Of a stretch of 64,000 nt of DNA, positions 12,301-22,598 are shown piece after piece. This DNA comes from Albugo candida (taxonomy: Eukaryota > Oomycota > Peronosporomycetes > Albuginales > Albuginaceae): contig CAJNAR010000038.1 of the NCBI GenBank assembly GCA_905220665.1, forward strand, positions 20,561-84,560, given 5' to 3'. Made by a program: the position numbers and the translations under genes. The notes beneath the pieces were generated by a model. That model made no database searches, was not told the origin of the DNA, and saw only the letters and a program-made list of their open reading frames with translations. Within the stretch, counting starts at the first letter, position 1, and the number at the start of each line of letters is the position of its first letter.

Positions 12301-15300
12301 CTGAATGTCAACATGTTGGACACGAGCCGTGACTTTACCTGTGGTACAATGGCAGCTTTCCACCAAAAGACGCGCGAAGATGAGATTAATTGTCGCAAGC
12401 ATGTAATTTCGCATGTTCGGGTTGCGAACAATCTCGCTACAGTTTATCATCTACTGGATCGACATTGATGGTAAGTTTTACTACGTACAAAGCAACGACA
12501 AGACTATTGGAAGATACATCCCATCTGCTTGCAAGTATACCGCTGATTTGTAGGTATTGATGTGACGCAAGCGCATAGATATTTTGCTCGCATCGATTAT
12601 GAAAGGTTTGCATTTGAGCTACTTCACATCGCGATGCTCTCGTGGCTCATAAATATCTCTATACATTCCGCTATTTCGAAAAAATCAACGAAATCCTTTA
12701 TCCGCTGTGATGCTCAAATGACCCTACGACACCCATCTCATTGCAATGTATACTACGCGACTGCTATTTTCTATGTATCAGAGGCTCTTCGCGCTAAATG
12801 TATCGTATGCTGGATTGTTTTGCGGTATGTAAGCGTTTCTAATCAATAAAGCGTATCACCGTCTACAAATCTTTCCAATTTAAGTTGACGTCTTCAACTT
12901 GCATATTTTCGATAACTAAACATTTTATGTAAATTGATTATAAGACCATTCATACATCGTCCGTGGCGTTGCTCTCCGTGTATTTTTCAGGTAAAATGCA
13001 TTCTTCTTGGAATTGAAAAAAAAGGCCGTGAAAAAAAAGCCAATTAAGCGAATAAGAAGCAGCTGCAAAACTTGATCTATATACGGACCGAGCCGGACAT
13101 GGAAATGCACATAAGCGTTAGATTAGATTACGATATGATCCATATCGTTCGTTCGACGCCTCATTTTGTGGATAATTTGCCATTTTTAGAACCGCTTATA
13201 TCAGCCACATAGGTGATAGGACTAGAATTTCGTGCCTCGTTAAAGTGCAGTCAAAAACTCTGAAGTTACTATCTATATCATTTATTGCGCTGTCAGAGAC
13301 GTTCAATCTCATCATGAGGCTCGTAAGATTATTTGTATTCAGGCACCTGACTAAAAAAACAGTAATGAATAGTGGGATAAAACTGAGTGTTTATGTGCTT
13401 TCTCAAGCTGTACGAATAAAGATATAAGCTTGTTCACCCTTTTTGACAGAAGAATCATTTGCTATTCTTCCAAAAGGCAGCGAGGTCAACGGACATATTT
13501 CTTTGAGAGCTGTCTCATATTAAAAAGAAGCACATGACAGCACCTTGATTGAAGTGACGTGATGGAACAATAATAAAGCTCTTTATTGTCTTTGAAGAAA
13601 AACTATATTCTGTTTCATGACCATTATGTTGATCAACACAGCACGACTCGATACAAGCGTCATGCAGCGTCCATATACTTTTAGTTTTGGTCTCCTCAGG
13701 CTGGGAAGGAAAGTAGATATCCTCAGAGGACCCATGCCAATTAATAATTTGATTAGAATCAGATCCCTTCTGGGCTCGTTTCAGTCTAGGAATCCGAAGA
13801 GCATTCCATATGCTGGTTTATGCAATTTTTATATCAAGAAAAACGCCTACCACCAAGAATATATGGAGATTCGTGGCGCTGATAATCTTCAAAAAAACAT
13901 TCTTACACCATTCCAGTGAAATATGCGCAAATCTTACTTAGAACGTTGACTGAAGATTCAGTAACATCGGACAATGAATTGTGCATAAAACCTTGCTTTT
14001 TTGTTTCATTCTAATGGAATTTAAGGATGCAGCCTCCAAGTAAAGCTCACCAGCGGTAACGAGCACTGCATCTTATGATATCCTGTCATCTGACACAGAA
14101 CTTTTCGAATATCACTGTCGGATACCTCACGATTCGATGTGATGATCTGTTTCATCTATGATCGATCAAAAGGTGACGAATACGGAGATCGAAACGCACA
14201 ATATATAGAATTTTGGCACGACATTATCTGACGAAGAACAAGACATCGTTCGTGCTGGAAAGATGCGTGATATGGCACCACAAACGCGAAATGTTGTTTA
14301 TGGCAAAACTCTCCGCCCCCATTCAGCTACTTTGACTCAAAATTAAATCACACGTGGCGACTGCAATGACATACCACGTAACCACTGGACAATGCTGTTA
14401 GACTTTAGAGTAATGAGGACAAAAGTAACAGTGATTGATTTCAGCTTTTTTTGCTTACTGGCCGTGTGCTCTCACAATCATCCATGCGAAAGCTAATCTA
14501 TCCACGTCTGAGAGTGGGAGACCGAGCCCAGTTTCTTACAATGGTCCATTCGAAACCGAAACCAATAAATGTCCTACATAATTGCGTCAAATTGGTATAT
14601 CGCGTTCAGATGATGACCTATTTGCGTTTGAGCCGCAGAGAGGAGCTATGAGCTATTCGTAACATATTTAGATACCCAAAATAACATTCGTATCAGAAGC
14701 TTAAGAAAGCCCGCTGTCATCGCGCCTCTATACAGTCAGCACATAGCGGTTATCTATCGGCTCCCTTCGTATTGATACCAGAACATAAAGGTTGGGCTAC
14801 CAGCTCTATTAAGAGATGTCAACTAAAGCTCAAGTGAGGTAGTTTAACATCAAAAAATGCTGTCCGAACACAACTTCAATTGCATCATCCTACATGCGTA
14901 AGAAACCTGTGTGTTTTTCTTATCCTTCATTTTTGATGCTGACAATTTCCAAGAAGCGCCTTCATGGAGATTTCTGTTATTGGAGTGCGTGTTTTGATAT
15001 TTAGATCTCCATTTTGCGCTGTGCTATGGGCGTAGAGGTCATTTATAAGGCCGTAAGTACGGTATGCATGCTGCAAATCATGCGTAGAAAACACCCAAGA
15101 AAGTTGGAAGTTGATGTCATTCTCACTACCATAGAAATCCAGACATCCTGACCTAGACAAGTATACATGACAGCAAAAAGCAACAATCCTTTTTTGTTCA
15201 TGACGCGAGAATGAGATTTGAATGTTTACTCATCCCGCTTCCCTGCATCAAATCCAATTTGGTAGCCATAAAAAAGTAGTTTAGTAGAGTATTTTCACCG

Positions 15301-15969
15301 ATGTTTTCGGCTACCGTGGAGCTGATTACGCATTTCAATAAACATAAGTCAATTCTCATCTCTTATCTCATGGTATATTATCGTGAGCAGAGATAAAATT
15401 CTCTACTTTTTCCGCAGTTCATCGCGTGCATTCCTTATCATTGCTGAGGTTGTATAGTACTTCACTATAGATAACCTCTTTACTTAGGTGGTAAATGTCT
15501 ATCGTATCATTTATTTTTTGCTGTATGGTTCATTGCAAAAGTCAGTTGATCTATTTCAGACACCTTCAACTGTGCTGTGTCCTTCGCATCGTCATAAATC
15601 ATGTTTAATTGATATCTTCGAATCATAGACTTTGCGAGAAATGCAAGACAATGGATTCAAAGGTAGCCAGTCACAAAAAATCAAAGGTGTACTGCCCTAT
15701 GAATAATTTTTTATTTTTTATCGCCAGCGTCTCGTTACTTTTAAACACCTGTAGACAGTAATTTAGAACTTCTTGCGAATAGGTGTGTACAGATGGATTG
15801 CTCTTCTTCACGGAAGCTTGTAACAAGTGAACAGACTCTTTAGTCGGTGCTAAAAACCCACAGGGGTAGACTCTATTCCGAGGAAATCGAGTGGGTCCAT
15901 TTGACGTGACATTCCAACACTAATCAAGTTCCATATACGAATAAATTGTAAAGGATAACGCTGATCCAG
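9303..15969. other. Long gene-poor stretch
   Basis: No supported gene over 6.6 kb apart from the doubtful exon at 11951-12151. Short frames at 10204-10638 (144 aa with a Lys/Arg/Gln-rich tail), 12562-12849 and 13617-13919 have no family resemblance, no paralogue in the window and no signal peptide. The sequence looks like neutrally decayed intergenic DNA. No tRNA, rRNA, LTR or CRISPR-like array was seen. Confidence 0.4.
11951..12151 (+). other. Cys-rich secreted-like open frame without an ATG
   Basis: This frame begins with a hydrophobic stretch (ILVCCIFFILSFVATRA) resembling a signal peptide, followed by a 45-residue basic, cysteine-rich tail. The tail cysteines occur in the contexts HHCSHVCTGSCK, NYCIP, DSCSP and ECYRKK. 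There is no in-frame ATG between the upstream stop (about 11915) and the hydrophobic core. It could be a second exon, a decayed gene or chance. I do not recognise it. Confidence 0.2.
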
Positions 15970-16250
15970 CTGCCTATTGTAAAAAGCGACTTGTGGCATA
16001 CCGCACGAAGATTTACAGAAACTTATTTATGGTAAGGGTGATGAAGGCATGTCAAAGTCTTCAACTGTTATTCCGAAAGCTTTCGAATTAGCAAAAAACT
16101 TCTAATGCCTGCAACCCACTCAGGATCATTAAAGAATACGTAAGGAGTCGACAACCGAAAGTTATCCATGACGAGACAATATCTTGCAGTGATGCTGGGA
16201 TTCTGTTTTTCATTGTGGATGACGCAGCTAATGATTGCAGCATACACTAA
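15970..16250 (+). pseudogene. Decayed duplicate of the 170-aa secreted protein gene at 207-719
   Basis: The 3' half of the gene at 207-719 is repeated here with frame breaks. Corresponding peptide pieces are YCKKRLVAYRTKIYRNL against YCKGRLVEYQKKIFDNL, KEYVRSRQPK against REYVRSHKPE, and LFFIVDDAANDC against IFLVVEDSANNPC. It ends in a stop at the equivalent position (taa, 16248-16250). The signal peptide and the first half are not recognisable. Homology continues into the 3' flank to about 16500-16600, matching 740-1300. The two copies lie about 15 kb apart in the same orientation, so this is an old segmental duplication. Confidence 0.7.
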
Positions 16251-18319
16251 AAAAAAATCCACACTCCTCTTTTATTCCATTTTTCGCTTCTTTACTATAC
16301 ACGAGCCTCTGTCAAACACCACTCACTGATAAGATTATATCTTGTTAAAGACGATCAAGGCAATATAGACCTACCAACTAAGCTTTTCTTTGACTCGAGA
16401 GGTCTTTTATGTCGAAAGAGCTCCCAGAATACGTACACTTTTGTCATAGAAGTGATGCAAGTCCCTGGAAGAACTTTTCTTTATAAATGGCAGAAAGAGT
16501 CTTTCTTAAGACGTGACACAGTTTGATTCAATATCTCCTTTCGGTTGAAATACACATTTGAAAGCAGGGTCGCTAATTTAAGTGCGAATGTGCCTTCAGA
16601 ATTCCAGCAATATGCAAGTCGCTTCAAAGAGTTTCACTCACAAATTTTGGTTTCGTGGCTCCTCTCGCTGTAAAGGTAATCGGCAAGCTTCTTTCTTAGT
16701 TCTCACGCCATACACAATGGAAATTCGCTTGACTGGAGCTTCAGTATCTTTCAAATTGCCTTATGTGGAATCCGAATCGTACATTATCGTTTGAATGACA
16801 TTCGACGTACATTCTATGACGTCAGTATTTCTACCAATCATCAACACAGAGGAGACGTCGTCATCGTACTGTCATGCAGACGTATCGACTAAATACGATT
16901 GACATATCGGATCATTACGTAAGTGAAAGTGTACTGTGATGCTTCGTAATTTTAGAATTTCTACTGGTTATAAATGGGATTTTACAAAACTGGACGATCG
17001 AATAGTCTCTTCCATTTTCTTCCTGTAATGCGATACAAAAGATGCAAAATATTTTACAATTGGAGTGAAAATTTACAATTGCTGCGTCAATGAAATTGTT
17101 CATCGCATTGTGTATACAAATGATCCCTTTCGAGTCGTACGGAGTGTGTTGTGTCTCTTTGCGACAATTAATTCAGTCAAAATTGATATCTGTCGAAATT
17201 GTTATGGTACCATGTACCAATAGAGGGTACACGCAACACTTGTCGTCCGAATGTTATCTCTAAGCCGAAAGACATGGACTCTGACCGTAACGGTGTATAC
17301 AGTCTATATTTTTGATAGCAGGTAACAAACGCCAATCTAGCAGACACAAAAGCGTTGATATCTTCACATATTCGTGTTTTGACACATCAATTTAGGTAAG
17401 CCTTTTAGTATGGTCTTGATCGTGTATTACTGCGATTAGAGTGATACGGTGTTTCTAGACTGTAAGGATATCCCTGCTTTCAGATTTAGATGAGGATTCA
17501 TGGTCCGTTCTCAATAAATTCCAAAAGAATGCTGTCTCTTTGATATCAATGACATTTAAGGTGCAGTCGATTGAATAGATTACATTTAGTGTACACATTG
17601 ATAAGATTGCGTGTCAACAAAGCGTTTATGGGGGGAAGGGTAAATGCATTTTAGAAATCGGTTCGAGCGAATCACACGACGCTTTCACAGTCGGCAATCA
17701 ATAAGATCAGCGTCTTTTGTCCAATGAGAGCGAGATCAGCAGATGACATTGCTTCTTCGACGACATAATACTTAGGACATGTACTCTGAAGTGGACAATT
17801 TGAATGTCGACTGAATGGAACATTTTTTCATTAGCATGTTGCGCTTATGTATAGTTGGAGTCCAAGTTCAATAGAATTGAAATCGCTTTGGCGGACAGGA
17901 CGCTCACGAATGTCCGCTGAATGTCTTCTCTTTCTGATCAAAGCACAAGGAATCTGCGGCGATCGTTGCGTGCATCTCAAGCGACGACAGCGCTCTGTTA
18001 AGTTGCCTGTTCTCAATACACCATTGCCACACTATATAAATAACATCTGGTGGCATTCGTAACATTGTGACAGAATGACACCGATGCCATTCCGTAAACC
18101 GCTTACCCGAATTACCAATCGCAAGTGACGTTAAAACATCTCGTTAATGAAACTAGAATCGTAGCGTCGTCATTATATCAGGTTTTGATAGTGGTACTTC
18201 GACCTCTGACTCGATCTGATCCACTGGACGAGAACGAGTACTTGATTACTCCTGGTCTCGTTCCCTGCCTTTTGATCATTTCCAAATTACATTCGAGCTA
18301 CCTTTATCAATTAACAAAA
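16251..18319. other. Intergenic; first ~300 bp is the duplicated 3' flank
   Basis: Positions 16255-16500 correspond to the 3' flank of the first secreted gene (735-1300). Beyond that nothing is recognised. The open frame continuing upstream of 18320 has only a GTG at its start (18125) and is judged to be 5' UTR. Confidence 0.4.
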
Positions 18320-19042
18320 ATGTTTGTTTCCTCAAGTCGACTACGGCTTATCCTTATACACATATGTATGATACTTGGATGTGATGGAGAGGAATGTCTC
18401 ATCAAGGAACCAATGTCCTGTGAACTCACTCAAACCGATTATTTTCACTGTAAGGATGGGTCACAAGAACACGATTTGAGCCCGACTGGAGCGTTTGGTA
18501 AGAACTGTGCCAACTTTCGGTACGAATTCAAAGGAAACAAGGTAACACTGTCGACCAGCACTAAAACCGCATATAAGAATGAAGTCAGATTTAAAAACAA
18601 AAAAAATTCCAATTTTTGGCGTATCAGCTTGACAAAAGTACTTATCAGGGGGGAAACGCAGAATGAAATTATTAACGTTGAAATACCCGATGAACAAATT
18701 GGTATTGTATTCGAGAACCAAAAAAAAAGAAAAATGACCGGTGTAGGTGTACCAAAGACACGTTACGATGACATTTTTTGCCGCATCGGAAACAAAGACG
18801 TCACGTTGGAATTTTTTTCTGAATCGGATCAGAACAGCTTGGCACTCACTATATCCAAATCGCATATATACGAAAGCGAGGCAGATGATTGGAGATTGGG
18901 CAATATGATTTTCGAATTGAAAAGAGTCAGCTTTTTGAAAATAAGTGAAGAATTATTTGAAGTTGCAATTGGAGACATTGATGAAAAACCATCGACACGA
19001 AACTGGTTGAAAAAAGCAAAGAAGAAAATATCAAATTTTTGA
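18320..19042 (+). CDS. Secreted protein, 240 aa, unknown function
   Basis: I chose the ATG at 18320 because the longer frame upstream starts only with GTG and because this ATG begins a signal peptide: MFVSSSRLRL, then the hydrophobic ILIHICMILG, with cleavage near CDGEE. The mature part has cysteines near its N-terminus (EECL, MSCE, FHCK, KNCA) and one in the middle (IFCRIG). A lysine-rich region follows (KNKKNSN, QKKRKM), and the C-terminal tail is very basic (LKKAKKKISNF). It has no second membrane segment and no recognised domain. The basic tail could act as a nuclear-localisation signal if the protein entered a host cell, but that is speculation. It borders the housekeeping island on its gene-poor side. 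The frame is intact and this is a convincing secreted effector candidate. Confidence 0.65.
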   Translation: MFVSSSRLRLILIHICMILGCDGEECLIKEPMSCELTQTDYFHCKDGSQEHDLSPTGAFGKNCANFRYEFKGNKVTLSTSTKTAYKNEVRFKNKKNSNFWRISLTKVLIRGETQNEIINVEIPDEQIGIVFENQKKRKMTGVGVPKTRYDDIFCRIGNKDVTLEFFSESDQNSLALTISKSHIYESEADDWRLGNMIFELKRVSFLKISEELFEVAIGDIDEKPSTRNWLKKAKKKISNF

Positions 19043-19778
19043 AATGGAGCGTTTAACAGCAACTAAGTGGTCAATTACTGTATTAACTAATAATACATCA
19101 ATTTGGTTCACTGCACATCACGTCACATTACCTTATTCTTCACAGTCCCACAACCTGATAAACACTTTGCGTCTCCCAACCAAAGGTGCTCTAATGAAAG
19201 AATCACTGTAATTGGGTGTGATAGTCGTCATCCCATTTGTCATCTACACACGACAATGAAGCATACGTATCGCAAGGTGCAAATGTGGTCAATTGTAATC
19301 GATGCGAAGAATGGAGTTGTAAACTGATTGACACATCGCCTTTTCCAAAGCGCTCAAGTACGACTGCGTACATTATCGCGTAAGATACCATGTAGCAACG
19401 AACCTTTGTCGCAATGGTGTGGCCCACTTGGAGCGACCCCGTACGCGACATGAATAGACTTTGTTGCGACTCTTCGGACACAATCAGAGCGATAGGGAGC
19501 GATTCGTATCTTTTTGACGCAGTCTCTGGTGCATTCCTCTAATTGATACGTAATCCAAATTATAAACCAATTAGACGCTTAGTTGATACGCGACTGCCAC
19601 GCATTTCGCTCAAATTGCCTTATCGACTTTGATCATCTCAGTAGAACGCCATAGTATGGTATATGCCATGTCGCTAAGTGCCGCAGTCATTCTCACACAC
19701 AGTCGCAGCATTCGATTGGATGAAAAGTCGATAGAGAGAACGCATCGAATTGCGTCAATCGAAAATCGGCACATAGTA
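19043..19778. other. Intergenic, nothing recognised
   Basis: Spacer between the secreted-protein gene (+) and the 3' end of the dynactin-p24-like gene (-). No repeat or RNA gene seen. Confidence 0.4.
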
Positions 19779-20391
19779 TCAACTTTTCTCTTTGTATTTT
19801 TTCTCAGCGCTTTGAACGCTCAAATCGGTTTGAATGAGTTTTAGCGAAAGCAATTGCATCATATTTCGATACGAAGATAGGAGTCTTTCAACTTTTCGAT
19901 TCACTAAAAGCGATTGTCGAATATTCACATTTGCGATTCGTTCCATCGTTTCCACGCGGTCGGCATCCATAAGCGGCGATCGACTCACATTCTCCCATTC
20001 CGTCCAAATTTCCTTCAACTCTCGCAAACGATTCAGACTGCCAATGACGTCATCGATCTCAGATTGCAAAGTGGCTACAGCTACCGACTGATTGTTCAGC
20101 ACGCTTTTCTGTCGCCTGAGTGCTGTGTTTCGATATGTCCATACATTCGCATTGAGGTCGTCTACAAATGGCAACTCGTGAGAAGGTGTCGATACATAAC
20201 GATAAGTACGTGCATTCTTGTGCGCATGCGTTGAAATTAGGGACAAGTGCAGCTACAGTGTCGATGTTTTTCTGTAGGGAACGAATGCGTTCTGTCAGTA
20301 CAATTGGATGCAAAGTGTTGGTCTCATTATTGCCAACGATTTGATGACGCAAGCGCTCCTCACGTTCCTCCAAGAGGGAAAGCGCTCTCAT
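19779..20391 (-). CDS. DCTN3: Dynactin subunit 3 (p24)-like coiled-coil protein, two exons
   Basis: Proposed exons on the minus strand are 20391-20245 and 20174-19779. They are joined by removing a 70-nt intron (GTCCCT...CACGAG) that keeps frame and gives 180 residues, close to the usual 186 of dynactin p24. The protein is all-helical: an N-terminal LLEEREERLRHQIVG segment, a central QSEIDDVIGSLNRLRELKEIW segment, and a C-terminal part with ERIANVNIRQ and VERLLSSYRNMMQLLS. The last two resemble the LAQIHIQQ and LLEEYNKTTMLLS parts of animal DCTN3. In that family the protein sits in the shoulder/sidearm of dynactin, the dynein cofactor. The adjacent upstream gene on the same strand is a dynein intermediate chain. 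The exact donor is uncertain: a GTAGCT 12 nt upstream also keeps frame. Family assignment is by pattern only. Confidence 0.5.
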
Positions 20392-20410
20392 ATTGAGCGT
20401 AATTGAGGGA

Positions 20411-20642
20411 ACTATTCATATATTCATCCAGTCAGATACGTCCTAATCAACTATAACACGTTGCCATTGTGCATCCAATCCGATACAATCGTAACTGTGG
20501 AGCATCTCACTATTGGGCACTATTTATATAATCATACATTCATCCAATAAACTTCATCTGAACCAACTTCAACTCCTCACATCCATATATTCATCCAATC
20601 GATACCCCCTAATAGCAGCACTATTCATATATTCATCCAATC
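20411..20642 (+). repeat. Dispersed short repeat upstream of the dynactin-like gene
   Basis: The word catatattcatccaatc, or a near copy, occurs at 20417-20433 (one mismatch), about 20530-20547 (diverged), 20584-20600 and 20626-20642. The 20-mer actattcatatattcatcca is identical at 20411-20430 and 20620-20639. All copies share orientation and fill the 278-bp gap between the start of the p24-like gene and the stop of the dynein gene. They could be promoter elements for the former, 3' UTR repeats of the latter, or degenerate satellite. Confidence 0.75.
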
Positions 20643-20669
20643 AAATACATCTTATTCAACACTACCATC

Positions 20670-22424
20670 TCACCATTCGCCTTCCCTCACACTTTTATGC
20701 TCCAAATTCTCATTCTCCGAGTCTTCTGCTTCCTTTATCATACTCAGGAAATTCGCATCAACTGTCCGCAACAATTGCTCCATTTTATCATCAATCGAAG
20801 CATTCCCATCCTCTTGTGCCGCTTTAAGTTCCTCATTAGCGGCTCGTTTTCTTCTCATTTCCTTCTCTTTCGACTCTAAATTCTTTTCTCTCTTCGTCTC
20901 TCTTTCAAACATTCCTCCAATTGCATTCTTTTCATTCGGCTGTATTGACGCTAATCCATCGGATAATTGCATAAGTGAAATCATTCCATTACAATCGCCT
21001 ACAGCAAATAAATCACTTCCATAGACTGCATTCCCTTGCACAGCCACTGTCGATAACGCGACATCGCCAACTTTATGAGAATACGCGACTTCATTCTGTC
21101 GATGGAAATAATCCCAAACATCCACAACTCCGTCCATTCGCGTCACTAAAAAGACCCCAGCGCGAGACGGCGACCAGCATCCAGCTGTGACATACGAATC
21201 GTGATACGCCGTGCTCATAATCGGTGTCTTCAAATCCTCACACCACAATCGAGCGGTCCAATCGCCAATCGTCATAAAGAATTTATTATGTGCAGGATTC
21301 CGCTGTATCGAATAAATGGGTCCGTGATGCTTCCCTGCCGCTGTGTCAAACACACTAACGCCGTTGTTCTGTTTGGAATTGCGAAGATTTACCGATAATA
21401 CCGCTCCTTGCTCGGTACCGACGAGGTATTTGGTCGGTCCAGCTTCCGCGTTATACTCCATACAGGAGCCTCCATATTGATGCTGCGTGTCCAAAGTGAT
21501 CTCATGTGTTGGCTGTGTGAGATGTCGAATATCCCACCAGAGCATTCGTCCGTCTGTGGACACGGAGACGCATTGGTTCCCTGTTTTCGAGGAGATCCAA
21601 AATACATCGTACACGGGATCATGATGCGAATACTCAATCGAACAAGTATCTACCGGTGTTCCTCCATTTTTCCGAACATCGAAAAACGTCACAACGCCAT
21701 TGTACGCGCCAGCAATAAGTTGATCGACCGCTTTGGGATTATATCGCATGCAAATAAGCGGAGAGCTGGCACGAAGTATGGTTTCCGGTGTATTGGGATT
21801 CGATACATCCCACACGTACGAATACGTCGGAAGTGTGCGATGTCCTAGTCCTAATGTAGTGTCCTGGAAATGCAACACACTATAACTCGCCGCCATTTTC
21901 TGCGCGCATTCGGGATGCCAATCGATGGTGCTGACAGTCCGTTTGATGATTTCGGGATCGCGAAACACCGCTAATCCTTTGGCATTCGGCTGCTCGGTTG
22001 TGGTGGCCGGTCGAAAGCTCTCAAAGTAGTTTTGATAGATATTAATTGTGTTGTTTTGCCTCAGACATTTGTCGACCATGGGGCCCAAGGCTTTCACAAT
22101 GGCCACTTTGAATTCATCGTCTTTTTCGACCTTTTTACGATATCGCTGGACATCGCTTTGTTCCGCGGGATCGACATCTTTCGGCCAACCACCTTCCATA
22201 TGACGCATGCTGGAATTCCGAGTCACTTGACGTTCCGTATTGGCTTCGTGCTCCGACATGTCGGGTGTGGTGTCGGCTTTGAGGATCATAGGACGACGAA
22301 TGACATGATCCGAGTCGGAAGTGGTGCTTGGAATACTTTCGAGGACGTTAGCTTCCGTATCGCTAAAGTCGCAATGTGAACCGAAGGAATTGCGTGTTTT
22401 CACGTACAAATATGCCAATTCCAT
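20670..22424 (-). CDS. DNAI2: Axonemal outer-arm dynein intermediate chain 2 (WD-repeat), 584 aa
   Basis: Intermediate chain of the outer dynein arm, which with its partner IC scaffolds the heavy chains on ciliary doublets. The start chosen is ATG at 22424, giving MELAYLYVKTRNSFG, which matches the family opening MEIVYVYVKKRSEFG; the 13 residues upstream begin with TTG and are probably 5' UTR. Family signatures are MSEHEANTERQ, EGGWPKDVDP, FRDPEIIKR, the WD-repeat blocks KTGNQCVSVSTDGRMLWWDI and FFMTIGDWTARLW, TRMDGVVDVWD, and the C-terminal FERETKREKNLESKEKEMRRK coiled coil. The frame is uninterrupted and the length is near the animal protein (about 600). It implies a flagellated stage (zoospore). 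It lies tail-to-head with the MAP kinase, about 174 bp downstream of that gene's stop. Confidence 0.93.
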   Translation of the reverse strand: MELAYLYVKTRNSFGSHCDFSDTEANVLESIPSTTSDSDHVIRRPMILKADTTPDMSEHEANTERQVTRNSSMRHMEGGWPKDVDPAEQSDVQRYRKKVEKDDEFKVAIVKALGPMVDKCLRQNNTINIYQNYFESFRPATTTEQPNAKGLAVFRDPEIIKRTVSTIDWHPECAQKMAASYSVLHFQDTTLGLGHRTLPTYSYVWDVSNPNTPETILRASSPLICMRYNPKAVDQLIAGAYNGVVTFFDVRKNGGTPVDTCSIEYSHHDPVYDVFWISSKTGNQCVSVSTDGRMLWWDIRHLTQPTHEITLDTQHQYGGSCMEYNAEAGPTKYLVGTEQGAVLSVNLRNSKQNNGVSVFDTAAGKHHGPIYSIQRNPAHNKFFMTIGDWTARLWCEDLKTPIMSTAYHDSYVTAGCWSPSRAGVFLVTRMDGVVDVWDYFHRQNEVAYSHKVGDVALSTVAVQGNAVYGSDLFAVGDCNGMISLMQLSDGLASIQPNEKNAIGGMFERETKREKNLESKEKEMRRKRAANEELKAAQEDGNASIDDKMEQLLRTVDANFLSMIKEAEDSENENLEHKSVREGEW

Positions 22425-22598
22425 CCGTGAAAGCTTTTTATGAATCTTTCCAAAAGACGCCAAAAAATAGAAGAAAATCTGATGGATACGTCACACGACG
22501 TCACGTTTCCAATTGGGTAATGCACACGACACGCATTCCTTCGACGGAGATACTGTCAAAGAACGGATGCGATGACTCGTATCTTGTCATCGATTCCA

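Noticed and set aside
18125..18319. N-terminal extension of the secreted protein at 18320
   Set aside because: The extended frame begins with GTG and has no ATG. The ATG at 18320 starts a signal peptide, which an extension would bury.
20975..22379. Plus-strand open frames of 66-146 codons
   Set aside because: Antisense shadows of the DNAI2 coding sequence, with no motif of their own.
22425..22463. Longer N-terminus for the dynein intermediate chain
   Set aside because: It starts with TTG, and the family's conserved opening coincides with the ATG at 22424.
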